Source: an uncultured Mycoplasmatota bacterium (GTDB lineage: Bacteria; Bacillota_I; Bacilli_A; RF39; UBA660). Taken from it: a DNA stretch of 28,613 nt. The stretch is from NCBI GenBank assembly GCA_900542735.1, contig UQOS01000014.1, forward strand, positions 1 through 28,613. Reading direction: 5' to 3'. Position numbers and translations under genes: made by a program. The notes below the pieces were generated by a model that saw only the letters and a list, made by a program, of their open reading frames with translations, ran no database searches and had not been told where the DNA came from. Numbering within the stretch: the stretch's first letter is position 1; the number at the start of each line of letters is the position of its first letter. Of this stretch, positions 1-7,881 are shown one piece after another.

Positions 1-65
1 CGTTAGCATACTTAAATATTGAAAAATAAAAATTGAAAAATATTATTAATAACTGTTGATTTTTA

Positions 66-215
66 TTAGCAAGTTTTACTGAGCAAATCTTTATAAAGTA
101 AGTATTTCTTTTCTTTACTATTAGCATACCAACTAAGTATAATAATCCCTATATAAATAATCCAAACAATATTTTCTATTTTAATATCTTCTAAACGCTT
201 TAATTTATCATTCAT
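66..215 (-). CDS. small single-pass membrane protein (49 aa), hypothetical
   Basis: An ATG-initiated frame of 49 codons ends in TAA. The N-terminus is charged (MNDKLKRLEDIKIEN), followed by one hydrophobic segment at about residues 17-29 and a Lys/Tyr-rich tail. That layout is typical of a small membrane protein with a cytosolic N-terminal stretch. The upstream sequence has only a weak ribosome binding site, so translation is not certain. It lies downstream of the LCP gene on the same strand, but a terminator-like hairpin at about 329-385 separates them. I do not recognise a family and assign no function. The charged-then-hydrophobic pattern argues for a real gene; the short length and weak start argue for caution. 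Confidence 0.4.
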   Translation of the reverse strand: MNDKLKRLEDIKIENIVWIIYIGIIILSWYANSKEKKYLLYKDLLSKTC

Positions 216-328
216 AGTAAATCATATATCATAGATTAAATTTTAGAATAGAAAAGATAAAAACTTAAAAAATAAAGAAAAAGTAGGAGAGAATACTCTT
301 ACAAATAAAGCCTATCTTCTATATGAGA

Positions 329-385
329 AAAATAAAAAGTATAAACATTTCTACCTAAGTAATATGCTTATACTTTTCTTTTTAT
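329..385 (-). terminator. probable Rho-independent terminator of the LCP gene
   Basis: A 10-bp perfect inverted repeat (AAAAGTATAA at 335-344, TTATACTTTT at 368-377) encloses a 23-nt loop. Read on the minus strand, the second arm runs into a T-rich tract. It sits just past the stop codon of the gene that ends at 411. The long loop and AT-rich stem make it weaker than the other terminators here. Confidence 0.5.
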
Positions 386-410
386 ATTTTCATTTTTATT
401 TTAATATACT

Positions 411-1946
411 TTAAGGATTAAAAGTAAATACCTTTTCCATTACTGCATCTTCTTTATTAAGATTTACTTTCATTTCATGACTAGCACTTTTGATACTTTT
501 TTCATTTAAATTATATACCCAAAGATTAGCTTTTAAATTAGAAAAATATTGTTTACGACCATCGCCAGCTAATTTAATTTGAATAATATTTAAAAAATCA
601 TCATTACTTTGATACTTACGACTAGCTAAAATATCTTTAAAAATATTATAAAAAGATAAAATCTCTTCTGTTGTGAGGTTAGTATCTAAGTTATTAGAAA
701 CAGTTTGTAGTATTTCAAGAAGGGTATTCACATTTCTAACTTCTGTCATCTTTTGAAGTAATGCCTTTAATAGTAGCTGTTGATTATACCCACGGTCAAT
801 ATCACCTAGTTTTAAATCATATCTATTTCTAGCAAGAACTAAAGCCTCTTCACCATTTAAAGTTTGCATACCCTTTTCAATACAAACTTGACCCTGTCTA
901 TTAGAATTATCAGTACATAATCTCTTAGGTACTTCTACATTTACTCCCCCTAAGGCATCAACAATTCCGACAACCCCTTTAAAATTTACTTTTACATAAT
1001 AATTAATATCAACATCAAAAACATTTTCAATCGTTTGCATCATACAGTCAGTACCAAACCAACCAGCATGAGTAAGTTTATTCTTAGTATTATTACGACA
1101 ACTAATAGGAACATAACTATCTCTAGGAATAGACATCATCGTAATATTTAAAGTTTGAGGATTAAAAGTAAGAAGCATTAATCCATCACCATTTGCATAA
1201 GCATTCTTCTTTAAACCATCTTTCTCAGAATCAACACCCATTAATAGTACAGAAAAAGGTTTCATATCACTAGTATTATTACTTAAAAGTGAAAGAGATG
1301 TATTCTTTTTTTGAATCGTTTTATCTTTTTCTAATACTACTTTAACATCGTTATTAATATTTTCATATCCTTCAGCATTTTGAAACATTACACTATAATT
1401 ACTAGAAACAAACATTAAATCAATCTTACCATCATATAAATCCTTAAGCATTACTAGTAAATCATTATAACTTTTAATATCATTATCATGATCTAAATTA
1501 TTTTCTTCAATCATTTCTTTCGCAATAATATAATTATCTACTGATAAAGTATCATCAATTAAACCAATTTTATATTTACTAACATCATCAATACTATCTA
1601 TTTTTTTATCTTTTAAAGTAATCAAACTAGCAGAATACACAATCTTATTCTTGTTAATAGAATCCACAATTCCATAAACTTTTCGAATAGAAAAACATAA
1701 TACCATATTAATACTAATAAATAAAATCATTAATAAAAGCGCAATATTTTTAGATTTCTTCTGTTTAAATAGAAAAAAGAGAATATTAACTAAAATAATA
1801 AAGCCAATAATAAGATATCTAATAGTAGCTTCAATTGGCCCTAAAAGTAGAATATGATAAATTAAAAAGCCACTACTAATTAATACCAGTAGTATCAAAA
1901 TATTATTAAATTTAATAGTTGTCTTTTTCTTTTTCTGAACGCTCAT
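411..1946 (-). CDS. LytR-CpsA-Psr (LCP) family protein with an extracellular insert
   Basis: LCP enzymes transfer undecaprenyl-linked glycopolymers to peptidoglycan on the outer face of the membrane. The LCP core spans about residues 231-405 of 511: SVLLMGVD, NGDGLMLLTFNP, SIPRDS (R275, D276), LVLARNR and GDIDRGYNQQ, including the usual Arg/Asp residues for pyrophosphate and metal contacts. Three hydrophobic segments (about 15-36, 43-60, 68-88) precede it, where ordinary LCP proteins have one. Between them and the LCP core lies a roughly 130-residue region (about 95-225) that resembles half of a periplasmic solute-binding fold; that resemblance is tentative. The ATG at 1946 is chosen over one 17 codons upstream because the shorter form begins with a basic leader just before the first membrane segment and has AAGGAT ahead of it. 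It stands alone on its strand. Confidence 0.88.
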   Translation of the reverse strand: MSVQKKKKTTIKFNNILILLVLISSGFLIYHILLLGPIEATIRYLIIGFIILVNILFFLFKQKKSKNIALLLMILFISINMVLCFSIRKVYGIVDSINKNKIVYSASLITLKDKKIDSIDDVSKYKIGLIDDTLSVDNYIIAKEMIEENNLDHDNDIKSYNDLLVMLKDLYDGKIDLMFVSSNYSVMFQNAEGYENINNDVKVVLEKDKTIQKKNTSLSLLSNNTSDMKPFSVLLMGVDSEKDGLKKNAYANGDGLMLLTFNPQTLNITMMSIPRDSYVPISCRNNTKNKLTHAGWFGTDCMMQTIENVFDVDINYYVKVNFKGVVGIVDALGGVNVEVPKRLCTDNSNRQGQVCIEKGMQTLNGEEALVLARNRYDLKLGDIDRGYNQQLLLKALLQKMTEVRNVNTLLEILQTVSNNLDTNLTTEEILSFYNIFKDILASRKYQSNDDFLNIIQIKLAGDGRKQYFSNLKANLWVYNLNEKSIKSASHEMKVNLNKEDAVMEKVFTFNP

Positions 1947-2076
1947 TTTATCACTATCCTTATTAAATATTATAACCAAAATTATAAGTTTATACAATTT
2001 TGATAGAAAGGATTTTCTTCTGTTTACATTTATTTGTTTTAAAAATGTAAAACGATTAAAAATAAAAGGTCGAATA

Positions 2077-2105
2077 GTGACTTTTCAAGTAGCAACTGTT
2101 ATAAT
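2077..2105 (+). promoter_or_regulatory. sigma-A type promoter for the dockerin gene
   Basis: The -35 candidate GTGACT (2077-2082) is followed by a 17-bp spacer and a perfect TATAAT (2100-2105). TG is correctly placed for an extended -10. The start codon is 33 bp downstream. Confidence 0.55.
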
Positions 2106-2137
2106 ATAGTTGAATAATAATGGAAGGAGCTTGGTAT

Positions 2138-4192
2138 ATGCAAAAGATGAAATTTAGAATTTATCCTATTTTTATTTTTAGTTTGTGTTTATTACTTCCT
2201 TCTAGTATAAAGGCATTATCTCCAGCAGAGATTTTAAATCGTGAGAGTGAGTGCACTAGTATTGAATTAGCAGAAGCAAAAGAAGATGGTTCTCTTACTA
2301 AAGTAGAATGTTTTGATTCCTATCAAGATGCAAAGAATAGTATGAATAATTCTAGTATTGATAACTTAGTAATTTTAGAAAATAGAGTGATAATAGATGC
2401 TAAATATGCAGTAATTGATTATGATATAGATTATCCTAGTTGGCATAGGGGATATATCTTACTTTATACTTCTTCTACCAATAATATAGAAGCTGCATAT
2501 ATTCGTGGTGGTACTCCAGATGAAGCTGCTATGATAGATTTTGATTATAATACGAAGCGCGTAAAAATAAAAGTTGCTGGTATTACAGGTTGGATAAATA
2601 AATATGATGATAGTTTAAAACTATATGATATTATACCAATTAGTTGGGTAAAAACATTTCAGTATTATAAAGTAGAAAATGATACTTTAACTCATTATTT
2701 ACCAGGTAATGTTTATGGAACAAAAGGACAATATGCAATTAATATTGATAAAAAGCCAAGTATGTTAAATGATGGAATTTATTATAGCTATGATGGTAAT
2801 TACTTTTATACTTCAATGAAGACTTTACTACAAGATTATAAAAATGATAATTATAATCAAGCTATAAATAATGATAATTCATATTATAACTATTATCAAT
2901 ATTTAGCTTTTAGAACAAAAACAAACTATTCTTCTGAAAATATCGATCAGTATATTTCACTAAGAACTAGCAGTGGTTCTAAAATGTTAACAACTGGTTC
3001 TTTATTTATAAATGCACAAGATACTTATGGAACGAATGCTATATTAATGATGGCAATTGGAATGAATGAATCCGATAGAGGAAGAAGTCCATATGCACAA
3101 AATAGAAACAATTTATTTGGTTTAAATGCTGTTGATAAAAATCCTGATAATGCAAGTTACTATGATAGCATCGAAGATTGTATCAATACTTATAGTTATG
3201 CGTGGTTATCATATGGATTCCTAGATCCAAGAGATTACCGTTACTTTGGTGGTAATCTTGGAAATAAATACCAAGGATTAAATTATAAATATGCATCTGA
3301 CCCTTTCTGGGCAGAAAAAGCAGCATCTTACTATTATGACATAGATAAAATGTTTGGTTTTCAAGATAGGAATAGTTATAAAACAGCTGTTTTAAATAAT
3401 GAATATAATAATACTGTATTTGCTTATAAAACACCAGGTGGTGAAATAGTTAAGGACTACCAATATAAGAAGAAAAACGCAAGTATCGTTATTTTAGAAG
3501 AAGTAGAAGGACCAACAGTAAATGGAACTAATATTTGGTATAAAATTCAGTCAGACGGTATGTTAAATGATAATTTAGATATTATTGGAAGTAGTAAAGA
3601 TAATCCAAGAGTTACTTATAATTGGGAGAAAAATGTTGTTTATGTATCAAAATCATACTTTAAAAAGATAGATGAACAAAATAGCGAAACATCAGTAAAT
3701 CCATCTAATCCATCTAATCCATCTAATCCATCTACTCCTAATGAAGATGAAAAGCCAACTCCAAAGAAAGTTTCTTTGATTGTGACGGAAGCAAGTTATG
3801 AATATAAAGACGGTTATATTTCTAAAATTAGTCCAGGTACTAGTGTAGAAACAATTAAAAATAATTTAACGAATACTGGAGGAGTCATTACTATTACCGA
3901 TAGTAATGGTAATACAAAAGAAAGTGGTAATATCGCTACAGGTAACAGAATCAATATCACATCAGGAGTAACAGAAACATTAATCGTATTAATTTATGGT
4001 GATATCAATGGTGATGGTAATATTTCAGCAGTAGATTATGTAAATGTTAAAAATCATATTATGGGTAGTAATACTTTAAATAATTTCCAAGCTAAGGCAG
4101 CAGATGTTAATGGTGATGGTAATATTTCAGCAGTAGATTATGTAAATATTAAAAACTATATTATGGGTAGTGAAAATGTAATTAAGAATTAG
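2138..4192 (+). CDS. secreted glucosaminidase-like protein with C-terminal type I dockerin
   Basis: A signal peptide (about residues 1-27) is followed by an N-terminal region without a recognised fold. A lysozyme-like/glucosaminidase (LytG/GH73-like) domain lies around residues 285-415, with the probable catalytic Glu311 in MAIGMNESDRG and the signature RNNLFGLNA. An SH3-like beta region comes next (about 420-520), then a Pro-Ser-Asn linker. The C-terminus (622-684) is a type I dockerin: two near-identical calcium-loop repeats containing DINGDGNISAVDY and DVNGDGNISAVDY. Predicted role: cleaving peptidoglycan glycan strands outside the cell while docked to a cohesin partner. ATG 2138 is preferred to ATG 2120 because AAGGAG at 2124-2129 sits 8 nt before it. 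The next gene begins 13 nt downstream and is the obvious candidate partner. Enzyme class is confident; exact bond specificity is not. Confidence 0.83.
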   Translation: MQKMKFRIYPIFIFSLCLLLPSSIKALSPAEILNRESECTSIELAEAKEDGSLTKVECFDSYQDAKNSMNNSSIDNLVILENRVIIDAKYAVIDYDIDYPSWHRGYILLYTSSTNNIEAAYIRGGTPDEAAMIDFDYNTKRVKIKVAGITGWINKYDDSLKLYDIIPISWVKTFQYYKVENDTLTHYLPGNVYGTKGQYAINIDKKPSMLNDGIYYSYDGNYFYTSMKTLLQDYKNDNYNQAINNDNSYYNYYQYLAFRTKTNYSSENIDQYISLRTSSGSKMLTTGSLFINAQDTYGTNAILMMAIGMNESDRGRSPYAQNRNNLFGLNAVDKNPDNASYYDSIEDCINTYSYAWLSYGFLDPRDYRYFGGNLGNKYQGLNYKYASDPFWAEKAASYYYDIDKMFGFQDRNSYKTAVLNNEYNNTVFAYKTPGGEIVKDYQYKKKNASIVILEEVEGPTVNGTNIWYKIQSDGMLNDNLDIIGSSKDNPRVTYNWEKNVVYVSKSYFKKIDEQNSETSVNPSNPSNPSNPSTPNEDEKPTPKKVSLIVTEASYEYKDGYISKISPGTSVETIKNNLTNTGGVITITDSNGNTKESGNIATGNRINITSGVTETLIVLIYGDINGDGNISAVDYVNVKNHIMGSNTLNNFQAKAADVNGDGNISAVDYVNIKNYIMGSENVIKN
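3698..3733 (+). repeat. 9-bp tandem repeat encoding an Asn-Pro-Ser linker
   Basis: Four exact copies of AATCCATCT encode a repeated Asn-Pro-Ser linker between the SH3-like region and the C-terminal domains. Such an array can expand or contract by slippage without breaking the frame. Confidence 0.85.
4001..4171 (+). repeat. duplicated 69-bp dockerin repeats
   Basis: The segments 4001-4069 and 4103-4171 are near-identical at the DNA level and encode the two calcium-binding halves of the dockerin. The high DNA identity suggests recent duplication or gene conversion, because old dockerin halves usually diverge at synonymous positions. Confidence 0.85.
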
Positions 4193-4205
4193 AAAAGAGG
4201 TTGTT

Positions 4206-5621
4206 ATGAAAAAAAGATTATTTTTATTAGGATTTATACTATTATTATTAGTACCAATTTTTCCTGTCTATGCAGCATCTCTTAGTATTAGTGCTAACAC
4301 AAAAAATACTACACCAGGTGGTACAATTAGAATTACTGTAAATGCAAATGGTTTGATAGGAAAGTTTTCCGTTACTAGTTCTAATGGAAGTGTTTTATCA
4401 GGAGGAGAAGGTAGTGTATGGTTAGAAAATGAATCAAAGACATATACTTTTACTGCAAAAAGTATTGGTTCAGCTACCGTAACAATTAATCCTTTAGATG
4501 TTGCAGATACAAATGGTAATCCTTATTCTGGAAGTAAATCAGTAACTATAAATGTAAATAAGCCTCGTGAAAAATCATCAAACAATAATTTAAAAAGTTT
4601 ATCAGTAGAAGGCTATGAGTTAAGCCCTGGTTTTAATAAAAATACTTTAGAGTATACTGTAAATATTGAATCTAGTGTTGAAAAGGTAAAGATAAATGCT
4701 AGCAAAGAAGATGGTTATGCAAGTATAGATGGTACTGGTGAAAAAGAGGTACAAGAAGGAGATAATAAGTTTTCTATTACTGTTACATCAGAAACTGGAA
4801 AGAGTAAAGTTTACAGTGTAAATGTTGTTGTAAAGGACAGTAATCCTATTGTCAAGGAAATAGATGGTAAAAAATATACAGTAGTAAAACGAGCTAGTGC
4901 GTTAACCAAACCTGAATTTTTTGAAGAAACTACTGTAAAGATAAATGAATTAGATATTCCAGCTTTCTTAAATGAAAAGACTAAAATAACTTTAATTGGT
5001 TTAAAAGATGAAGAAGGAAAAATAGTATTATATCGTTATGATAGTAGTAAAGATAGTTTAGAAAAGTATGAATCTTTAACTTCAGTAAGTAAAACTATTA
5101 TTTTTGAAAATACAAGTGAAGAGATAAAAGACTTTAAGAAAACGAAAGTAACCATAAATGAAATGGAATATTCTGCATATCAAATGTCTACAAATAAAGA
5201 TTATGTTTTAATCTACGGTAGAGATATAGAAACAGGTACAAAAGGTTGGTACTTATATAATATAAAAGAAAACACGATTCAAAGTTATATGAATGATATT
5301 GTTTCTAATTTAGAAGATAACTTTGCTAAACAAATATCAGAATATAAAATAGTATTATTATCTCTAGCAGGATTATCTTTATTATTACTTTTAATCTTAG
5401 TAATAGAAATTGCTTCTAAGAGTAAGATGAAAAAGAAATTAATAAGAAAATTTGAAGAAAGAAAAGAACAGATTATTGAAAAAGAAAAGATAGTGGAAGA
5501 GAAAATAAAAGAAGAAAACAAAGAAGAAAATGAATCAACTACTCAAGAAGAAGTTAAAGAAGAAACTAAAGAAAACTCTAAAACTAATCAAAAGAAAAAG
5601 AATGGGAAAAATAAAAAATAG
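4206..5621 (+). CDS. membrane-anchored surface protein with cohesin-like/Ig-like and cadherin-like domains
   Basis: This 471-residue protein has a signal peptide (1-24). A beta-sandwich domain follows (about 25-117; begins LSISANTKNTTPGG, with GKFSVTSSNG and TFTAKSIGSATVTI) that resembles bacterial Ig-like and cohesin folds. Next is a cadherin-like beta-sandwich domain (about 128-210; LKSLSVEGYELSPGF, NTLEYTVNI). A further extracellular region of about 170 residues leads to one transmembrane helix near 378-400 and a highly charged Lys/Glu cytoplasmic tail of about 68 residues. AAGAGG precedes the ATG, 13 nt after the dockerin-protein stop, so the two are very likely co-transcribed. I infer that the N-terminal domain may hold the upstream dockerin; the cohesin assignment is not proven by sequence alone. 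The long charged tail suggests contact with nucleic acid, ribosomes or a cytosolic protein. Confidence 0.75.
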   Translation: MKKRLFLLGFILLLLVPIFPVYAASLSISANTKNTTPGGTIRITVNANGLIGKFSVTSSNGSVLSGGEGSVWLENESKTYTFTAKSIGSATVTINPLDVADTNGNPYSGSKSVTINVNKPREKSSNNNLKSLSVEGYELSPGFNKNTLEYTVNIESSVEKVKINASKEDGYASIDGTGEKEVQEGDNKFSITVTSETGKSKVYSVNVVVKDSNPIVKEIDGKKYTVVKRASALTKPEFFEETTVKINELDIPAFLNEKTKITLIGLKDEEGKIVLYRYDSSKDSLEKYESLTSVSKTIIFENTSEEIKDFKKTKVTINEMEYSAYQMSTNKDYVLIYGRDIETGTKGWYLYNIKENTIQSYMNDIVSNLEDNFAKQISEYKIVLLSLAGLSLLLLLILVIEIASKSKMKKKLIRKFEERKEQIIEKEKIVEEKIKEENKEENESTTQEEVKEETKENSKTNQKKKNGKNKK

Positions 5622-5699
5622 GTTTTATACCTTGTTTACAGATATAAAATAAGATATACTTTAAATGTAATAAAAAATAGGTTACTAAGTATATTAATT

Positions 5700-5732
5700 A
5701 AGGACTATGAGTTTTAGCTTGTTGTCCTTTTA
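5700..5732 (+). terminator. possible terminator after the dockerin/anchor pair
   Basis: AAGGAC (5700-5705) can pair with GTCCTT (5724-5729) across an 18-nt loop, followed by a short T-rich stretch. The stem is only 6 bp, so this is a modest candidate. Confidence 0.4.
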
Positions 5733-5822
5733 TTATATGGTTATTTTTAATATTTTAGATTTCAAAAAAGTATAAAAATATTTTTTATTTAATTTGTAAA
5801 AAGTCTTTATTTTACTAGTTAA

Positions 5823-5880
5823 AACTCCTATTTCTATGTTTTTTAAGTAATATACTTAGAAACCAAGAATAGGAGTTATT
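5823..5880 (+). promoter_or_regulatory. 5' UTR hairpin that sequesters the ribosome binding site
   Basis: A perfect 10-bp inverted repeat pairs AACTCCTATT (5823-5832) with AATAGGAGTT (5868-5877). The right arm contains the AGGAG ribosome binding site of the next gene (ATG 5881, spacing 5). A second hairpin is nested in the loop: TTAAGTA (5843-5849) with TACTTAG (5853-5859). The folded form would block initiation, giving translational control by an unknown ligand, temperature or a trans factor. The base pairing is seen directly; regulation is inferred. Confidence 0.5.
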
Positions 5881-7836
5881 ATGAGTAAAGGTAAGAAGAT
5901 TTATTTTTTGGTATTAATATTAATCACAATTCTAGTAACAACATTTTATTTTTCATATGCCATATTTTCAAATACACAAGAAGAACATGGAAAATTAAAT
6001 ATCGTAGCAGGTACATTAAATTATAAAGTTAAAGGAGAAGATATTTATAATAATCAAATAGAGGTAACTAAAAATACCACTAGAACTATTACTTTAACAG
6101 TAACTAGTTTGAATGAAATAGATTCTAAATATGAACTATATTATAAAATAGACAGTAATAAGAATGTAGAAGTAGGGTATGACAGTAACACAAAAGATAG
6201 TGTAAAAGGAATCATAAAGAAGAATGCTAGTAAAGAAATCACAGTAATTATTAGAAATAATAGCAGTAATAAAATAACAGTAACATTTGGAGTACATGGT
6301 GGATTAGCTAATCTAGAATATGATGATATTAAGGAATATGGATTAGCATTAAATGAATTAAAATTAAATGATGTAGTAATAGCATGGAATTATATAGGAA
6401 ATAAAACTAAACCAACTAGTTTTCCTAAGAAGAATAGTGGTTATTCTGTAGAAAGTGTAAGTTGTACGAATGCGGATGGAAGTTTTAATAATAGTAGTTG
6501 GAAATTAGAAGTAACAAATATTAGTGGAGTAACAGCAACTTGTACATTAACATTTACAGATACTTATAGAGAAACATTATTAAATGGAACAGATCCAGTA
6601 ATAACAGACAAACTAATACCAGTCGTAATATCAGATACAGGAGTAGTAACCAAAGCAGATACTAGTAAAGAATGGTATAGTTATGAGAATAAGAAATGGG
6701 CAAATAGTGTTATTTTAAAAGATGAAAGTGTAGTTTATAAAAATGGAGAAGAAATACAAGAGTCCAACATTGAATCATACTTTGTATGGATACCAAGATA
6801 TAAATATAAAATATTTAATACAGGAAGCTATACAGGATTAACAACAATTAGTAATTCTACTCAAACAATAGAAGTAGTATTTGAAAATAAAGATACAACA
6901 ACATCAAATGGAACGATAGTAGGAAGTTATTTAACACACCCAGCATTTACAAGTTTAGATGTAAATGGAATATGGGTAGGAAAATTTGAAACAGGATATG
7001 ATGGAGCAACTTCAACAGCGAAAGCTCAAGTAAATAGTGTTGATACAAGTAAAATAATCATTAAACCAAATGTTTATAGTTGGAGAAATATTACGGCTGG
7101 AAATATGTTTAAAAATAGTTATGACTATAAACGTGATTTAGATAGTCATATGATGAAGAATACTGAATGGGGTTCAGTTGCCTACTTACAACATTCTCAA
7201 TACGGAAGTCAGGTAAACATAAGAATTAATAATAATAGTGCTTTTATCACAGGCTACGCTGGAAAAGAAGAACCAACTGTTGGCTATAATATTGGAACTA
7301 GTATAGCAGGTAACAGAATAGAATCTACAGACTTAGGAAAAGATGGAACTTATACAGTTAATTATTTAAATACAAATTCAACAGTAGCATCAACTACCAA
7401 TAATTATAGCGGAATCTATGATATGAGTGGTGGTGCATGGGAATATGTAATGGGATATACAACAGGAGCAACAACCGTAGGAGGAACAAGTGGAATCACT
7501 AGTTTATATCCTAATTTCTTCGGGAATAGTTCTTATTCAAAATATTGGGATAAGTATACATCAACAATAAATACTAATTTTAATAATAGAATTTTAGGAG
7601 ATGCAACGGGAGAAATGGGTCCGTTCGGGAATGAAAAAGATCCAGATACTGGTATTAGATATAGATCTAGTTGGTACAAAGATTATGCCATTTTTGCTAA
7701 TTCTTCTGGCCCTTGGATTGAACGAGGAGGTAGCTGGCATCACGGTAATGCATCTGGTATCTTTACGTTTGGTACAACTCCAGGTGATACATACATAAAC
7801 GATTCCTTCCGTATCGTCTTAGCTCCAACTAAATAA
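5881..7836 (+). CDS. secreted/surface protein with C-terminal formylglycine-enzyme-like (C-type-lectin) fold
   Basis: The 651-residue protein starts with a membrane/signal segment (7-27) followed by a camelysin/TasA-like exported start (YFSYAIFSNTQEEHGKLNI), then two beta-rich regions (about 35-230). The C-terminal part (about 290-651) shows motifs of the FGE-sulfatase/C-type-lectin superfamily: SYFVWIPRYKY, GIWVGKFETGYDG, HMMKNTEWGSVAYL, GIYDMSGGAWEY, ERGGSWHHGN and a terminal FRIVLAP. This fold is used in surface adhesins and in the variable proteins of diversity-generating retroelements, so a binding role is more likely than sulfatase activation. No reverse transcriptase is in the window. 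The final 150 nt or so use richer codons (TTC, GGC, CGT) than the rest of the gene, as if that end had been replaced. Translation may be controlled by the hairpin directly upstream. A strong terminator follows. Confidence 0.72.
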   Translation: MSKGKKIYFLVLILITILVTTFYFSYAIFSNTQEEHGKLNIVAGTLNYKVKGEDIYNNQIEVTKNTTRTITLTVTSLNEIDSKYELYYKIDSNKNVEVGYDSNTKDSVKGIIKKNASKEITVIIRNNSSNKITVTFGVHGGLANLEYDDIKEYGLALNELKLNDVVIAWNYIGNKTKPTSFPKKNSGYSVESVSCTNADGSFNNSSWKLEVTNISGVTATCTLTFTDTYRETLLNGTDPVITDKLIPVVISDTGVVTKADTSKEWYSYENKKWANSVILKDESVVYKNGEEIQESNIESYFVWIPRYKYKIFNTGSYTGLTTISNSTQTIEVVFENKDTTTSNGTIVGSYLTHPAFTSLDVNGIWVGKFETGYDGATSTAKAQVNSVDTSKIIIKPNVYSWRNITAGNMFKNSYDYKRDLDSHMMKNTEWGSVAYLQHSQYGSQVNIRINNNSAFITGYAGKEEPTVGYNIGTSIAGNRIESTDLGKDGTYTVNYLNTNSTVASTTNNYSGIYDMSGGAWEYVMGYTTGATTVGGTSGITSLYPNFFGNSSYSKYWDKYTSTINTNFNNRILGDATGEMGPFGNEKDPDTGIRYRSSWYKDYAIFANSSGPWIERGGSWHHGNASGIFTFGTTPGDTYINDSFRIVLAPTK

Positions 7837-7843
7837 TTTTATA

Positions 7844-7881
7844 ATAAAGGTCATACTTACTATCTATGACCTTTATTTTTC
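7844..7881. terminator. bidirectional Rho-independent terminator
   Basis: A perfect 12-bp stem (ATAAAGGTCATA at 7844-7855 with TATGACCTTTAT at 7865-7876) has a 9-nt loop and a T-run on the plus strand. It serves the gene ending at 7836 and overlaps the stop of the convergent gene ending at 7873. Confidence 0.85.

Noticed and set aside
2068..2074. Spo0A box (GGTCGAA) next to the dockerin-gene promoter
   Set aside because: The first T of TGNCGAA is missing, and in such AT-rich DNA a 6 of 7 match is weak evidence.
7601..7798. 65-aa plus-strand ORF inside the lectin-fold gene
   Set aside because: Out-of-frame shadow of the 5881-7836 gene, without its own ribosome binding site.
5881..7836. Diversity-generating retroelement in this window
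   Set aside because: The target-like fold is present but no reverse transcriptase, accessory protein or template repeat was found here.
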